From Oceanospirillaceae bacterium (GTDB taxonomy: Bacteria > Pseudomonadota > Gammaproteobacteria > Pseudomonadales > Balneatricaceae), in contig JABSRB010000003.1 of assembly GCA_013215375.1 (NCBI GenBank), positions 24,258 through 88,257 on the forward strand: a stretch of DNA of 64,000 bases, given 5' to 3'. The notes beneath the pieces are model-generated. The model had not been told where the DNA came from. It saw only the letters and a list, made by a program, of their open reading frames with translations, and ran no database searches. The position numbers and the translations under genes are program-made. Positions within the stretch are counted from its first letter, which is position 1, and every line of letters starts with the position of its first letter. Below, piece after piece: positions 26,609-37,396 of this stretch.

Positions 26609-29344
26609 ATGATGACTTCAATTTTCAAGAAAGTATTTGGTAGTAAAAATGCACGTGTTATTAAGCGCATGCAGAAAACTGTTTCAACGATCAATGACCT
26701 TGAAGCTCAGATGCAGGCGCTCAGTGATAGCCAGATCATCGACAAAACCAATGAGTTTAAGTCTCTTATTGCAGAGCAAAAAAATACGGTAGAAGAATTG
26801 CTGCCTGAAGCTTTTGCCTTGGTACGTGAAGCTTCTGTGCGCGCAATGGGCATGCGTCATTTTGATGTGCAAATGATGGGAGGCATTACTTTACATGAAG
26901 GCAATGTCGCTGAAATGCGCACCGGTGAAGGTAAAACCTTAGTGGCAACACTGGCTGTCTATTTAAATGCACTGTCTGCAAAAGGCGTGCACGTAGTGAC
27001 AGTGAATGATTATTTGGCAAGCCGTGATGCCGATTGGATGCGCCCATTATATGAAGCTTTAGGAATGAGCGTTGGCGTGGTTTTGTCTCAACAAGATACA
27101 GAGATTAAGCGTGCGGCCTATCAGGCTGATATCACCTACGGCACTAACAACGAATTCGGTTTTGATTATCTTCGCGATAATATGGCTTTTAGTATTGAAG
27201 AGAAAGTACAACGTGATTTTCACTTCGCGGTTATCGATGAAGTCGATTCTATTTTAATAGATGAGGCGAGAACGCCGCTGATTATCTCCGGTCCTGCAGA
27301 AGATAGCTCAAAAATGTACGCGAGCATTAATACCTTAGTACCGAAGTTATTGCGTTTTGATGGCGAGATAGATGTAAAAGATACGGAGCAAGTGGTTAAT
27401 GAGCACTTTGTGGTTGATGAAAAAAATCGCACCATTGATCTGACAGAAGCAGGCCATGAACTGGTCGAAGAGTTGCTGGTGGAAGGTGGCTATTTAAATG
27501 AGGGCGAGAGCTTGTACGCCCCTCATAACTTGAATTTATTACATCATGTATTAGCCGGATTGCGGGCGCATAACTTATTTACGCGCGATAAAGATTATAT
27601 TATCCAGAACAACGAAGTGGTTATCGTCGATGAACATACCGGTCGAATTATGCCCGGACGCCGTTGGTCAGAAGGATTGCATCAAGCCATAGAAGCGAAA
27701 GAGGGTGTGGATATCCAACTAGAGAGCCAAACTTTGGCCTCGACGACTTTCCAAAACTATTTCAGACTGTATGACACGCTGTCGGGGATGACAGGAACTG
27801 CCGATACTGAAGCCTTTGAGTTACAGCAGATTTACGGTTTAACGGTGGTGGTTATTCCCACCAATGTCGATGTGCAGCGTATCGATGCTAACGATTTGAT
27901 TTACATGACAATGGAAGAGAAGTACCAAGCTATCATTGAAGAGATTAAAGTCACTAAGGCTAAAGGGCAGCCAGTATTAGTGGGTACCGCTTCGGTTGAA
28001 TCATCGGAGTTGATTTCACAGTTATTGATTAAAGAAGATATTGAGCACAACGTACTTAATGCCAAACACCATGGTAGAGAAGCTGAGATTATTGTTGAAG
28101 CAGGTCGTCCTGCGGCGGTTACCATTGCCACTAACATGGCCGGGCGTGGCACCGATATTGTACTGGGTGGACGTTTACAGGCGGAGCTAGAAGCGGCACC
28201 TGAGGCTGAACACGAGAGCATTAAAGCGGATTGGAAAAAACGTCAAGAGGCGGTATTGGCTTCGGGTGGATTGCATATAATCGGCACAGAGAGACACGAA
28301 TCGCGTCGTATCGATAACCAGTTGCGTGGTCGTGCTGGCCGTCAAGGTGATCCGGGCTCTTCTCGCTTCTTCCTCTCTCTAGAAGATGATCTGATGCGTA
28401 TCTTTGCTTCAGACAGAATGCGCTCGTTTATGCGTTCTCTCGGCATGGAGCATGGTGAGGCAATCGAGCATAAAATGGTCAGCAATGCGATCGAAAAAGC
28501 CCAGCGTAAAGTGGAAGGTCGCAACTTTGATATTCGTAAATCACTGCTTGAATATGACGATGTAGCTAACGATCAGCGCAACGTGATTTATACACAGCGT
28601 AACGAAGTAATGGCTTCTGATGATATTTCTGAAACGATTCGTCTGATTCGCGAAGAAGTGGTAGGTGATACTGTTGCCAATCATATTCCACCGCAAAGTA
28701 TTGAAGAGCAGTGGGATGTAGAGGGATTAGAAAAAGCCATTGAAGCTGAGTATGGTCTCAACTTATCGATTAAAGAGTGGCTTGCGACAGATAGCTCGCT
28801 GCACGAGGAGACCTTGACTGACAAGTTGCAGGCAGAAATTGCCGGTGCTTATCAGGCGAAAGAAGAAATGGTAGGAAAAGAGGGGATGCGTACCTTCGAG
28901 AAGCAAGTGATGTTGCAGGTATTAGATACTTTGTGGAAAGAGCATTTGCAAACCATGGATAACTTACGTCAAGGTATTCATTTACGCGGTTACGCACAGA
29001 AGAACCCAAAGCAAGAGTACAAGCGTGAATCATTTGAGTTATTCCAGCACTTATTGAGTAATATCAAAATCGATATAATCAAAGTGTTATCTCACGTGCA
29101 AATCCAAATGCCAGAGGAAATGGCTGAGCAAGAAGAGTTGCGTCGCCAAAAGTTACAAGAGCAGCAAATGAACTTTGAGCACCAATCGACTTCAGCTACT
29201 GATCAGGCAGATTCTGGACAAAGTACAGAGCTTGAGCAAGAGGCGGCACCTTTTGTAAGAGAGGGCGAGAAAGTGGGTCGAAATTCTCCTTGTCCCTGTG
29301 GTTCAGGTAAAAAATATAAGCAGTGTCATGGAAAATTAAGCTGA
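26609..29344 (+). CDS. secA: preprotein translocase ATPase SecA
   Basis: Motor that drives secretory proteins through SecYEG. The 911 residues include Walker [10 protein letters not shown] near residue 107, the [13 protein letters not shown]alker B region, the preprotein cross-linking domain, NBD2 with [12 protein letters not shown], the helical scaffold, and a C-terminal zinc-binding SecB site [13 protein letters not shown]. Two ATG codons stand in tandem at the start (26609 and 26612). It is followed 77 bp later by argJ, as in Pseudomonas. Confidence 0.98.
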   Translation: MMTSIFKKVFGSKNARVIKRMQKTVSTINDLEAQMQALSDSQIIDKTNEFKSLIAEQKNTVEELLPEAFALVREASVRAMGMRHFDVQMMGGITLHEGNVAEMRTGEGKTLVATLAVYLNALSAKGVHVVTVNDYLASRDADWMRPLYEALGMSVGVVLSQQDTEIKRAAYQADITYGTNNEFGFDYLRDNMAFSIEEKVQRDFHFAVIDEVDSILIDEARTPLIISGPAEDSSKMYASINTLVPKLLRFDGEIDVKDTEQVVNEHFVVDEKNRTIDLTEAGHELVEELLVEGGYLNEGESLYAPHNLNLLHHVLAGLRAHNLFTRDKDYIIQNNEVVIVDEHTGRIMPGRRWSEGLHQAIEAKEGVDIQLESQTLASTTFQNYFRLYDTLSGMTGTADTEAFELQQIYGLTVVVIPTNVDVQRIDANDLIYMTMEEKYQAIIEEIKVTKAKGQPVLVGTASVESSELISQLLIKEDIEHNVLNAKHHGREAEIIVEAGRPAAVTIATNMAGRGTDIVLGGRLQAELEAAPEAEHESIKADWKKRQEAVLASGGLHIIGTERHESRRIDNQLRGRAGRQGDPGSSRFFLSLEDDLMRIFASDRMRSFMRSLGMEHGEAIEHKMVSNAIEKAQRKVEGRNFDIRKSLLEYDDVANDQRNVIYTQRNEVMASDDISETIRLIREEVVGDTVANHIPPQSIEEQWDVEGLEKAIEAEYGLNLSIKEWLATDSSLHEETLTDKLQAEIAGAYQAKEEMVGKEGMRTFEKQVMLQVLDTLWKEHLQTMDNLRQGIHLRGYAQKNPKQEYKRESFELFQHLLSNIKIDIIKVLSHVQIQMPEEMAEQEELRRQKLQEQQMNFEHQSTSATDQADSGQSTELEQEAAPFVREGEKVGRNSPCPCGSGKKYKQCHGKLS

Positions 29345-29421
29345 TTACTTAGGTTTATTAAATTACAACATACTAAGAGCGATTTATCGCTCTTAGTCGT
29401 TTTTAGAGATAGGAAATAAAG

Positions 29422-30648
29422 ATGGCTGTAGGTCCGGGAAATATAGTGGCGTTAGCGCCGATTGCAGGTGTACGTATTGGTGTGGCTAATGCGGGAATAA
29501 AGCAAGTTACGCGCCCAGATGTCGTGTTGTTTGAGATCTCTGCAAGTGCCAGTGTCGCTGGCGTTTTTACCAAAAATGCATTTTGTGCGGCCCCGGTACA
29601 TGTAGCGAAAGAACACCTACAAGGTTTTAATGAAGTGAATGCGGCGCGTTATTTGTTAGTTAATACCGGTAATGCTAATGCCGGTACCGGTGAGCAGGGC
29701 ATGTTGGATGCAAAGCTATGCTGCCAAGCGCTAGCTGATAAACTGGGTAGTAGTGCACAGTGTGTTTTACCTTTTTCAACCGGTGTGATTGGCGAACTGT
29801 TACCAACGGCTAAAATAACCAGCGTTTTAGATGATGTTATAAGATCCTTACAAATGGATAATTGGCGCGCAGCAGCAGCGGGTATTTTAACCACGGATAC
29901 TCGCATTAAAGGGCACAGTGTCAGCTTTGAATTAGCCGGTAAGAGTGTCTTAATCACTGGTATATCTAAAGGCTCAGGGATGATTAGGCCCAATATGGCC
30001 ACGATGTTAGGTTTTGTTGCCACTGATGCCGATATATCACCCTCTGTGTTACAAAAATTACTAACTGATGCAACTGATCAAAGCTTTAATCGTATTACTG
30101 TCGATGGCGATACTTCGACTAATGATGCCTGTATTTTAATTGCTAGTGGCGCGAGCGGGGTTAGCATTACTGAAAATACAGAAGCTTACGTTGTCTTTAA
30201 ACAGCAGCTAAATGCGCTGATGTTAGAGATTGCGTTACAAATTGTCCGCGATGGAGAAGGTGCGACTAAGCTGGTGAAGATTGTCTGTGAGCATGCAGCT
30301 ACCGTTGCAGAAGCGCTGGAAGTTGCCTATACCGTTGCGCATTCACCACTAGTAAAGACGGCGTTATTTGCCAGCGATGCCAATTGGGGACGTATATTAG
30401 CGGCAGTAGGGCGCTCAGGACTAGAGAATTTAGATGTCGATAGGCTGAAGATCTATCTAGATGATATATGTATCGTCGAGAATGGCGGTCGTGCTACGAG
30501 TTATACAGAAGAAGCTGGTGCGAAGGTGATGGCTCAGGATGAGATTTTAATCCGTATTGTGCTTAATCGAGGTGAGGTCTCTGAAGCGGTATGGACGACT
30601 GATCTCTCCCATGATTACATCTCTATCAATGCCGATTACAGAAGCTAA
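29422..30648 (+). CDS. argJ: bifunctional ornithine acetyltransferase / N-acetylglutamate synthase ArgJ
   Basis: Arginine biosynthesis enzyme that transfers the acetyl group from N-acetylornithine to glutamate. The 408-residue precursor has the self-cleavage site in MIRPNMATMLGF, where Ala-Thr cleavage makes the Thr nucleophile of the beta chain, and the oxyanion-hole region with NTGNANAGTG. Cleavage would give chains of about 190 and 215 residues. Whether it is bifunctional or only the transferase cannot be decided by eye. AGGAAATAAAG precedes the ATG. Confidence 0.96.
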   Translation: MAVGPGNIVALAPIAGVRIGVANAGIKQVTRPDVVLFEISASASVAGVFTKNAFCAAPVHVAKEHLQGFNEVNAARYLLVNTGNANAGTGEQGMLDAKLCCQALADKLGSSAQCVLPFSTGVIGELLPTAKITSVLDDVIRSLQMDNWRAAAAGILTTDTRIKGHSVSFELAGKSVLITGISKGSGMIRPNMATMLGFVATDADISPSVLQKLLTDATDQSFNRITVDGDTSTNDACILIASGASGVSITENTEAYVVFKQQLNALMLEIALQIVRDGEGATKLVKIVCEHAATVAEALEVAYTVAHSPLVKTALFASDANWGRILAAVGRSGLENLDVDRLKIYLDDICIVENGGRATSYTEEAGAKVMAQDEILIRIVLNRGEVSEAVWTTDLSHDYISINADYRS

Positions 30649-30650
30649 AT

Positions 30651-31055
30651 ATGATTAATTCACGTAAAGAAATTCATGTTGCTGCCGGGGTTATCTTAGA
30701 TAACAGCGGTAATGTGTTTTTAGCGAAAAGGCTGACGGGAGCTCATCAAGGGGGATTGTGGGAGTTTCCCGGTGGTAAAGTGGAGTCTGGAGAGAGTGCT
30801 AAACAAGCACTAGAGCGTGAACTTGATGAAGAGCTTGGAATTAAAATAGCAGACGCAGAGCCTTTTATTAAAATTCCTTTTAGCTATCCTGATAAATCTG
30901 TTTTATTAGATGTATTTAAAGTCACCAAATTTAGTGGGGACCCCTATGGAAAGGAAGGGCAAGAGACAGCTTGGGTGGCGTTAAAAGATCTTTCAAAACT
31001 ACAGTTCCCAGAAGCTAACTTGCCTATCTTAGAGAAAATCGTGGCGCAGCTGTAG
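30651..31055 (+). CDS. mutT: Nudix hydrolase MutT (8-oxo-dGTP diphosphatase)
   Basis: Sanitises the nucleotide pool by hydrolysing 8-oxo-dGTP. The 134-residue protein has a complete Nudix box, GGKVESGESAKQALERELDEE plus LG (shown in part), and an N-terminal AAGVILDNSGNVFLAKR strand. It starts 2 bp after the argJ stop and is probably co-transcribed with it. Unlike the Pseudomonas protein at this position, it has no C-terminal ThiE-like domain. Confidence 0.93.
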   Translation: MINSRKEIHVAAGVILDNSGNVFLAKRLTGAHQGGLWEFPGGKVESGESAKQALERELDEELGIKIADAEPFIKIPFSYPDKSVLLDVFKVTKFSGDPYGKEGQETAWVALKDLSKLQFPEANLPILEKIVAQL

Positions 31056-31083
31056 TTTGTTTTTCTATACGAGCTTTGGCTGT

Positions 31084-31305
31084 TTAGTGGATCGTTGGGG
31101 ATTTCCAGTTTTCTAACGGTACCATTGAGCTACTGTAGTCATCTTCCTCAGCGCTGATCTCAGCAGGGATTTGGTAGCTTTCATTAGCCCAAGAGCCCAA
31201 GTCTAATAATTTGCAGCGCTCGCTACAAAATGGACGATTGACATTGTCTGTGCTCCACTCTAGAGGTGTATTGCATTCGGGGCAGGGAAATTTTTTAGTG
31301 GCCAT
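31084..31305 (-). CDS. yacG: DNA gyrase inhibitor YacG
   Basis: Small zinc protein of about 73 residues that binds GyrB and inhibits gyrase in E. coli. The four zinc ligands are seen as CPEC near residue 8 and CSERC near residue 27. ATG at 31305 is chosen because AAGGAG lies 5 nt upstream; the GTG at 31311 abuts that site. It is the last gene of the pilBCD-coaE-yacG run, 10 bp after coaE. Confidence 0.92.
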   Translation of the reverse strand: MATKKFPCPECNTPLEWSTDNVNRPFCSERCKLLDLGSWANESYQIPAEISAEEDDYSSSMVPLENWKSPTIH

Positions 31306-31315
31306 GGTCACTCCT

Positions 31316-31933
31316 TTATATGGAAAATCTAGCGCATAACTGTTGATGGATATTATTCACTTGTTGGTTTAATTGCGCAAGGGTGCCGTCGTTATTGATG
31401 GTGATATCTGCCTTTTCATTGCGCTGTTTGCTACTTAACTGCTTATCTATAATCTTTTCTATTTGTTCACGGCTGTTTTTGTCACGCACCATTGCGCGCT
31501 TTATTTGAGTTTCTTTGTCCAGGTCTATTACGATGATTACATCGCACATTTGCTGTTGGTCTGTTTCTAATAATAGCGGCGAGCTAAGAATGTTGTAATT
31601 GCAGTCGTTCTGGGATTCAGGATCGTGCAGAGAATTAATAATACGTGTACGTATAAGAGGGTGAAGTAGTGTTTCCAGCCACTGTTTTTGGCTGGTGTCA
31701 TTAAATATGATTTCTCGTAATTTTGCTCGATCTAATTCACCGCTTTGTAATAATATCTCAGCGCCGTATTGATCATGAATAGCATTTAATCCTGCACTGT
31801 TTAAAGTAACCACTTCTCTTGCTACAAGATCCGCGTCGACGATATTGGGTCCTAGTTTGGCAAATAAATCAGTGACGGTTGTTTTTCCACAACCTATGCC
31901 ACCGGTAATGCCTACTATCTTTTTAGAGATCAT
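31316..31933 (-). CDS. coaE: dephospho-CoA kinase CoaE
   Basis: Last enzyme of coenzyme A synthesis; it phosphorylates the 3'-OH of dephospho-CoA. The P-loop GITGGIGCGKTTVTDLF is at the N-terminus, DADLVAREV follows, and the lid region contains RAMVRDKNS. It is 205 residues, the normal size. Its start overlaps the pilD stop by 4 nt, so it is translationally coupled to the pilus genes, a conserved arrangement without a known functional link. Confidence 0.96.
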   Translation of the reverse strand: MISKKIVGITGGIGCGKTTVTDLFAKLGPNIVDADLVAREVVTLNSAGLNAIHDQYGAEILLQSGELDRAKLREIIFNDTSQKQWLETLLHPLIRTRIINSLHDPESQNDCNYNILSSPLLLETDQQQMCDVIIVIDLDKETQIKRAMVRDKNSREQIEKIIDKQLSSKQRNEKADITINNDGTLAQLNQQVNNIHQQLCARFSI

Positions 31934-32784
31934 AACAATAAGTTAAGGTAGAGCTGGGTGAGGTCATTGCCCCAAAGTAAGCTAATAAAGCCTGCAATGG
32001 TAAGGTAGGGGCCAAAGGGGATAGGTTTATCCAATTGCTGTTTCTTTAAAGCAGCCAGTACTAGTGCAATAATGACAGCGCTAATAGAGCTTAACAGAAT
32101 AATGATTGGCAGTGCTGTAATACCCATCCAAGCGCCAAGTGCGGCCAGCAGTTTAAAATCACCGTAACCCATGCCTTCTTTGCCGGTAATGAGTTTGAAA
32201 GCCCAGTAAATAGACCATAAACATAAGTAGCCAAACGCAGCACCATAGACGGCAGAGTCTAAGCTCACAAAAGTATTTTGGGTGTTTAGTAACAGGCCTA
32301 TCCAGAGAAGGGGGAGCGTGAGCTTGTCGGGGAGCAAAAAATGGTCTAAATCGATAAAAGTGAGCGCGATCAATATCCAGGAAAAAATCAGCACATACAA
32401 GGTGATTTCATTAAAGCCAAATGTAAATACAATTGGGAAGCTGATAAGCGCAGAGAGTATTTCAACCAGTGGATAGCGTATTGATATTGGGGTTTTACAG
32501 CCCGCGCACTTGCCGCGCAGCAATAAAAAATAGCTTAGTACTGGGATGTTTTCGTACCAAGTAATGCGGTGTTGGCATTTAGGGCACTGCGAGTCAGGTT
32601 TAACTAAGTTGTATTTGTCGCCGTCATCTTCGCCGGTGATTTGTGCGTCCCACTCCCGCTGCATCATTACTGGTAATCTGTGAATAACCACATTGAGGAA
32701 GCTGCCGACCATCAGAGAAAAAAGGGCGACTATTATACTGGCGGCAAATAAATGTTGTGAAAAATATTCTATATATAATTGCAT
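31930..32784 (-). CDS. pilD: prepilin peptidase / N-methyltransferase PilD
   Basis: Inner-membrane aspartic protease that cleaves the leader of type IV prepilins and methylates the new N-terminus. It is 284 residues with about eight helices. The cytoplasmic zinc-binding loop has two CxxC pairs (CPKC and CAGC), and the catalytic aspartates are in FIDLDHFLLPD and GMGYGDFKLLAALGAW. The substrate is presumably the PilA encoded nearby. It lies 58 bp after pilC. Confidence 0.96.
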   Translation of the reverse strand: MQLYIEYFSQHLFAASIIVALFSLMVGSFLNVVIHRLPVMMQREWDAQITGEDDGDKYNLVKPDSQCPKCQHRITWYENIPVLSYFLLLRGKCAGCKTPISIRYPLVEILSALISFPIVFTFGFNEITLYVLIFSWILIALTFIDLDHFLLPDKLTLPLLWIGLLLNTQNTFVSLDSAVYGAAFGYLCLWSIYWAFKLITGKEGMGYGDFKLLAALGAWMGITALPIIILLSSISAVIIALVLAALKKQQLDKPIPFGPYLTIAGFISLLWGNDLTQLYLNLLL

Positions 32785-32842
32785 AATTGGGAGTCTTTAT
32801 AATTAGAGTGAGACAAATACAGTGCTCTGATGCTTCGCTAAA

Positions 32843-34066
32843 TCACACGACTGCACCTAACTTAAAGATAGGCAGATACATAGCGACTACTAAACCGCCG
32901 ACCAGTGTTCCTAATACCACCATAATGAATGGCTCCATTAGAGAGGACATGTTGTCTACTGCATTATCCACTTCCTCTTCATAAAAAGAGGCCACTTTAT
33001 CTAACATGCTATCCAGAGAGCCCGCCTCTTCGCCTATAGCAATCATCTGTACGACCATGCTGGGGAAAACACCGGTCATTGCCATCGAGTTCTGCAATGA
33101 TTGTCCGGTTGAAACGGCATTACGTATTTGCAGAATGGCATCGCGGTAAACAACATTGCCAGAGGCGCCAGCAGCAGACTCGAGGGCTTCTACTAAAGGT
33201 ACGCCTGCGGCGAAAGTAGTGGATAATGTACGAGCAAAGCGGGCAATGACGGCCTTGCGTAAAATGGCACCAAGCACTGGGAGCTTTAAAATGAGCACAT
33301 CGAGCTGGTTAGCGAATTTCACGGAACGCCTTTTAAGTTGTCCAAATCCATAGAAAAACAACACCATTCCCAGCCCAATAATCCACCACCACTCTTGCAC
33401 AAATGCAGAGAGATTTAAAATCATTCGGGTAAAGGGAGGTAGGTCAGCACCAAAATTGCTAAAAATAGATTCGAATTGTGGGACTACTTTTAACAGTAAA
33501 ATGACCGAGACAATCATGCCCACTGCTAAAACGGCAATAGGGTAGGTGAGGGCTTTTTTGATTTTAGCTTTTAATGACTCCAATTTTTCTTTGTAGGTGG
33601 CGATTCTTTCCAACATGGTTTCAAGTGAGCCGGATTGCTCGCCAGCTGCGACGAGAGAGCAGTATAAATCATCAAAAAAGCGTGGGTGCTTGGCCATTGA
33701 ACTGGCCAGGTCTTGCCCGGAATTGACAGAGTCTCTGATATCTAAAACCAGCTTTTTTAGAGCATCTTTTTCTACACCGGTTGCGACAATTTCGAGGCCC
33801 TGAATTAGAGGGACGCCGGCTTTTAACATGGTGGCAACTTGGCGAGTAAAAAAGGCGATATCGATTGGTTTGATAGGTTTAGAGCGAGCGCTGAACAGGC
33901 TAAAGTTAGATTCTTTAGTTACTTTTCGTGGAGCCACTCCTTGTCTTCTAAGTAGCGCCTTTGCTTCAGCAAGGCTCGCTGCATCAATTTTTCCTTTGCT
34001 GTTATTGCCGCTTTTATCAAGGCCTGACCATGCATAAGTAAATATTTTTTTAGTTTGGCTTGCCAT
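32843..34066 (-). CDS. pilC: type IV pilus inner-membrane platform protein PilC
   Basis: Platform protein of the type IV pilus assembly machine that couples the PilB motor to pilin insertion. The 407 residues carry two repeats of the T2SF domain (about 70-195 and 275-395), each followed by membrane helices, and an N-terminal cytoplasmic segment with the family motif LRRQGVAPRKV. AGGAA precedes the ATG. It begins 8 bp after pilB. Confidence 0.96.
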   Translation of the reverse strand: MASQTKKIFTYAWSGLDKSGNNSKGKIDAASLAEAKALLRRQGVAPRKVTKESNFSLFSARSKPIKPIDIAFFTRQVATMLKAGVPLIQGLEIVATGVEKDALKKLVLDIRDSVNSGQDLASSMAKHPRFFDDLYCSLVAAGEQSGSLETMLERIATYKEKLESLKAKIKKALTYPIAVLAVGMIVSVILLLKVVPQFESIFSNFGADLPPFTRMILNLSAFVQEWWWIIGLGMVLFFYGFGQLKRRSVKFANQLDVLILKLPVLGAILRKAVIARFARTLSTTFAAGVPLVEALESAAGASGNVVYRDAILQIRNAVSTGQSLQNSMAMTGVFPSMVVQMIAIGEEAGSLDSMLDKVASFYEEEVDNAVDNMSSLMEPFIMVVLGTLVGGLVVAMYLPIFKLGAVV

Positions 34067-34074
34067 GGTTATTC

Positions 34075-35784
34075 CTAATGTGTGATAACGCGATTAAGTT
34101 CTTCTAAACTGGTTATTCCCAGAGCGACCTTGGCTAAGCCAGATTTCTTAAGTGGTTTGAATCCCTGGCGTAAACCTATCTCTAAAATATCTAAAGAGGT
34201 ACCGTTGTTCATGATGCAATCTGATATTTCGGGGGTGATGACCAATAATTCGTAGATGCCCACACGGCCTTTGTAGCCTTTGGTGCATTTTAAACAGCCT
34301 GCGGGGTTTGATTCGAACAGATTTATGTTGTGGGTTTTTCCCGCTTCAAAACCGGCTTCTATCAGCACTCTTTCTGGTAGTTCTTGGGATACCTTGCACT
34401 CCTCACACAATCGCCTAGCGAGGCGCTGCGCGATAATTATTGACACAGCTGTAGCAACGTTGAATGGCTCAACGCCCATGTTTTTAAGTCGCGTTAAGGT
34501 TTCAGCGGAGCTGTTGGTGTGCAGAGTAGAGAGTACCATGTGGCCTGTTTGCGCTGCTTTAATCGCTATTTCGGCGGTTTCCAAATCACGTATTTCGCCG
34601 ACCATCACCACATCGGGGTCTTGACGTAAAAATGAGCGTAATGCCTCGGCAAAAGTTAGCCCTACTTTTACATTCACATGTACTTGGTTGATGCCCTCTA
34701 AGTTGATTTCCACAGGGTCTTCGGCGGTGGAAATGTTGCGCTCTTCAGTATTAAGTATGTTTAATCCGGTATAGAGGGAAACTGTTTTACCGCTACCAGT
34801 AGGTCCGGTTACTAATATCATCCCCTGAGGTTTAATCAGTGTGGCTAAGAAAACCTCTTTTTGCTCTGGATCAAAGCCCAATGCATCAACGCCAAGCTTG
34901 GCGCTGCTAGAGTCGAGAATACGCAGCACCATTTTTTCACCCCATAGGGTGGGGAGAGAGTTAACTCGAAAATCGATTGATCGAGATTGTGAAAGGCGCA
35001 TTTTAATGCGCCCATCTTGGGGAACCCTGCGCTCGGAAATATCCATCTTGGACATCACTTTTATTCTGGCAGAAATTCTTGGTGCTAAGGAAGAAGGTGG
35101 TCTGGCGACTTCCTGCAAAATTCCATCAATTCTAGAGCGAACTCGATAAGTTTTTTCATAAGGTTCAAAATGAATGTCTGAAGCGCCTTTACGAATACAG
35201 TCCAGCAATACTTTATTGACAAAGCGCACAATCGGCGCTTCTTGGCTCGGGTCGCTAGTTTCTTCAGGCTGTTCGCTAGTATCAGTATCCTCAAGCTCTA
35301 AGTTTTCTAAACTATCATCATCAAGACCATCTAAACCTGAACTTTGTGTATCTAAAAAGCTGTCGATAGTTCGCTGCAGCTTATCTTGTTCGACAATAAT
35401 GGCTTCTGTATTTAGACCAGTATGGAATTTGAAATCATCTAAGGCGCCGATGTTGGTGGGATCAGCGATGGCGACATAAAGCTTTTTATTACGTTTTATT
35501 AAGGGCAAGGCACGGTGTTTAAGAATTAGTTTTTCATCAACGAGGCCGTCGGGAATATTCTGGATCTCAAAACTATCTAAATCAAACAGCGGTAAACCAA
35601 ACTCATCTGAGGCAGCGAACGCCGCATTATAATTGCTGATCAATTCTTCTGCGATAATATGGGAGATAAATGGCTTCTGCACAGATTGCGCTTTTTCTAA
35701 AGCGATATGAGCAACTTGGGCAGAAAAATAGCCATCCTTAACTAATCTTCTCGCCAATCCTACCAAAGGTTTCGTGGTTTGCAA
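34075..35784 (-). CDS. pilB: type IV pilus extension ATPase PilB
   Basis: Cytoplasmic hexameric ATPase that powers pilus extension. It has an N-terminal GspE/MshEN domain, Walker A GPTGSGKTVSLY near residue 326, an Asp box, Walker B VMVGEIRD, a His box in HMVLSTLHTNS, and a C-terminal tetracysteine zinc site (CEEC and CLKC). TTG at 35784 is preferred, since CAGGGAG lies about 8 nt upstream and the protein then begins like Pseudomonas PilB (about 569 residues); an upstream TTG at 35835 would add 17 residues. Confidence 0.95.
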   Translation of the reverse strand: MQTTKPLVGLARRLVKDGYFSAQVAHIALEKAQSVQKPFISHIIAEELISNYNAAFAASDEFGLPLFDLDSFEIQNIPDGLVDEKLILKHRALPLIKRNKKLYVAIADPTNIGALDDFKFHTGLNTEAIIVEQDKLQRTIDSFLDTQSSGLDGLDDDSLENLELEDTDTSEQPEETSDPSQEAPIVRFVNKVLLDCIRKGASDIHFEPYEKTYRVRSRIDGILQEVARPPSSLAPRISARIKVMSKMDISERRVPQDGRIKMRLSQSRSIDFRVNSLPTLWGEKMVLRILDSSSAKLGVDALGFDPEQKEVFLATLIKPQGMILVTGPTGSGKTVSLYTGLNILNTEERNISTAEDPVEINLEGINQVHVNVKVGLTFAEALRSFLRQDPDVVMVGEIRDLETAEIAIKAAQTGHMVLSTLHTNSSAETLTRLKNMGVEPFNVATAVSIIIAQRLARRLCEECKVSQELPERVLIEAGFEAGKTHNINLFESNPAGCLKCTKGYKGRVGIYELLVITPEISDCIMNNGTSLDILEIGLRQGFKPLKKSGLAKVALGITSLEELNRVITH

Positions 35785-36001
35785 TCTGCTAGCTCCCTGA
35801 ATGCCATATAGCTTAAACGCTATCAAAGATGGCAATAATAACCAAAAAATCTAATAAAATCATCTGTTCGATGGTAGTATCACTACTTTGAAGCTATAAG
35901 CGTTTAAATATAGAATAAATTGCGAAAAAAATTGCATTTTTTACTAATTAAAACTAGTTTGATAAATAATAACCAAATTATGGTAACTGCTGGAGAGCAA
36001 T

Positions 36002-36445
36002 ATGAAAAAGCAACAAGGATTTACATTAATTGAATTGATGATCGTAGTGGCGATTATCGGTATATTGGCTGCGATCGCTTTACCGGCTTATCAGGATTAT
36101 ACTACAAGATCTAGAGTTGCCGAAGGTCTTAGTCTAGCGGCTGGTGCGAAGACTGGTATTGTAGAGACCTTTTCTTCTACAGGTGTTTGGCCTTCGACTA
36201 ATACCTCTGCCGGTGTTCCCCTTGCCAATACAATTACTGGCGATGCTGTGACTTCTGTCACTATCAGTGCGGCGGCGAGTGCTTCTGTCATAACAATACT
36301 GTATGAGATAGATGTGATTAATAATGCAACAGCAGCAAACAGGGAAATGACATTAACTGCTGTTGATGCAGGTGGAAGTGTGACTTGGACTTGTAGTCGC
36401 GGTAGTATAGCTGCTACGTTAGTTCCTGCTAATTGCAGAGACTAA
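36002..36445 (+). CDS. pilA: type IV major pilin PilA
   Basis: Structural subunit of the pilus, 147 residues. It has a short basic leader MKKQQG, then the methylated Phe and the hydrophobic helix [20 protein letters not shown], with the conserved Glu5 needed for assembly. The C-terminal disulphide loop is formed by Cys in TWTCSRG and PANCRD. Transcription diverges from pilBCD, as in Pseudomonas. GGAG lies 7-8 nt before the ATG. The 166 bp upstream show no good -24/-12 promoter, although pilA is sigma-54 dependent in Pseudomonas. Confidence 0.97.
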   Translation: MKKQQGFTLIELMIVVAIIGILAAIALPAYQDYTTRSRVAEGLSLAAGAKTGIVETFSSTGVWPSTNTSAGVPLANTITGDAVTSVTISAAASASVITILYEIDVINNATAANREMTLTAVDAGGSVTWTCSRGSIAATLVPANCRD

Positions 36446-36452
36446 TAAAACC

Positions 36453-36490
36453 ATTTAATAACCCATTAGTATGCTAATGGGTTATTAAAT
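36453..36490. terminator. bidirectional terminator between pilA and nadC
   Basis: A perfect 17 bp stem (ATTTAATAACCCATTAG with its complement) and a 4 nt loop serve the convergent pilA and nadC genes. It overlaps the nadC stop codon (36485-36487). Confidence 0.85.
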
Positions 36491-37324
36491 AAAACGCATT
36501 GACAAATCCAGTGCTTGACAGTTTTTTGTCAATGCCCCAATCGAAATATAATCCACTCCCGTTTTAGCAGTATCTAATAAAGTATCTTCGTTAATATTAC
36601 CAGAAGCTTCCAGTTTTAATCTTCCTGCTACAAAATCTACCGCCTCTTTCATTTCTACAAAGCTAAAATTATCTAGCATCACTATATCGGCATTAGCATC
36701 GATAGCTTCTTCTAGCTGTGCGAAAGTTTCCACTTCCACTTCTACTTTTTTACCTGGCGCTATTTTGTGCGCGGCGTTGATTGCTGCTGCTATACCACCA
36801 CAGGCCATAATATGATTCTCTTTAATCAAGAAGGCGTCAAAGAGGCCAATGCGGTGATTGTGACAGCCGCCACAAGTGACTGCGTATTTTTGCGCGGCGC
36901 GTAATCCCGGAAGTGTTTTGCGGGTATCGAGCAGTTTTACTTTAGTTTCTTTTACCATGTCAGCATAATGTTTGCTGATAGTGGCGGTGCCTGATAAAGT
37001 CTGCATAAAATTTAGTGCAGTGCGCTCAGCTGTTAGCAGTGAACTGGCAGAGCCGGTGCAAGTGAATAACACTTGGTTAGTAGTAACGCTGTCGCCATCT
37101 TTTACTTGCCAGTCAATACTTAAATCAGGATCCACTTGGCGGAAGGTTTCATCAACCCAAGCAGTGCCGCAAATGATGGCATCTTGGCGGGTAATCACTT
37201 GTGCAGTGGCAGTTGTTTTACTTGAAATTAAACTGGCGGTAATGTCGCCAGATCCAATATCTTCCTCTAATGCCGCGCGTACATTTTTTTTAATTATCGT
37301 ATAAAGAGATGATTGAACAGACAT
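36485..37324 (-). CDS. nadC: nicotinate-nucleotide pyrophosphorylase NadC
   Basis: Quinolinate phosphoribosyltransferase of de novo NAD synthesis. At 279 residues it has the PRPP and quinolinate site residues in [39 protein letters not shown] (in part), and the C-terminal [12 protein letters not shown] barrel end. The pilA-nadC-ampD neighbourhood matches Pseudomonas. It is divergent from ampD across 72 bp. Confidence 0.96.
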   Translation of the reverse strand: MSVQSSLYTIIKKNVRAALEEDIGSGDITASLISSKTTATAQVITRQDAIICGTAWVDETFRQVDPDLSIDWQVKDGDSVTTNQVLFTCTGSASSLLTAERTALNFMQTLSGTATISKHYADMVKETKVKLLDTRKTLPGLRAAQKYAVTCGGCHNHRIGLFDAFLIKENHIMACGGIAAAINAAHKIAPGKKVEVEVETFAQLEEAIDANADIVMLDNFSFVEMKEAVDFVAGRLKLEASGNINEDTLLDTAKTGVDYISIGALTKNCQALDLSMRFI

Positions 37325-37396
37325 TATTGATCCTACTAGTGATGAAGATTGATAGCGCCTATAATATCTGAAATTTACTGGCGAGGATGTATTTAG

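Noticed and set aside
35926..35942. TTGC and TTGCA pair before pilA as a possible sigma-54 promoter
   Set aside because: The spacing is one base too long for the strict GG-N10-GC geometry, and GG is missing at -24.
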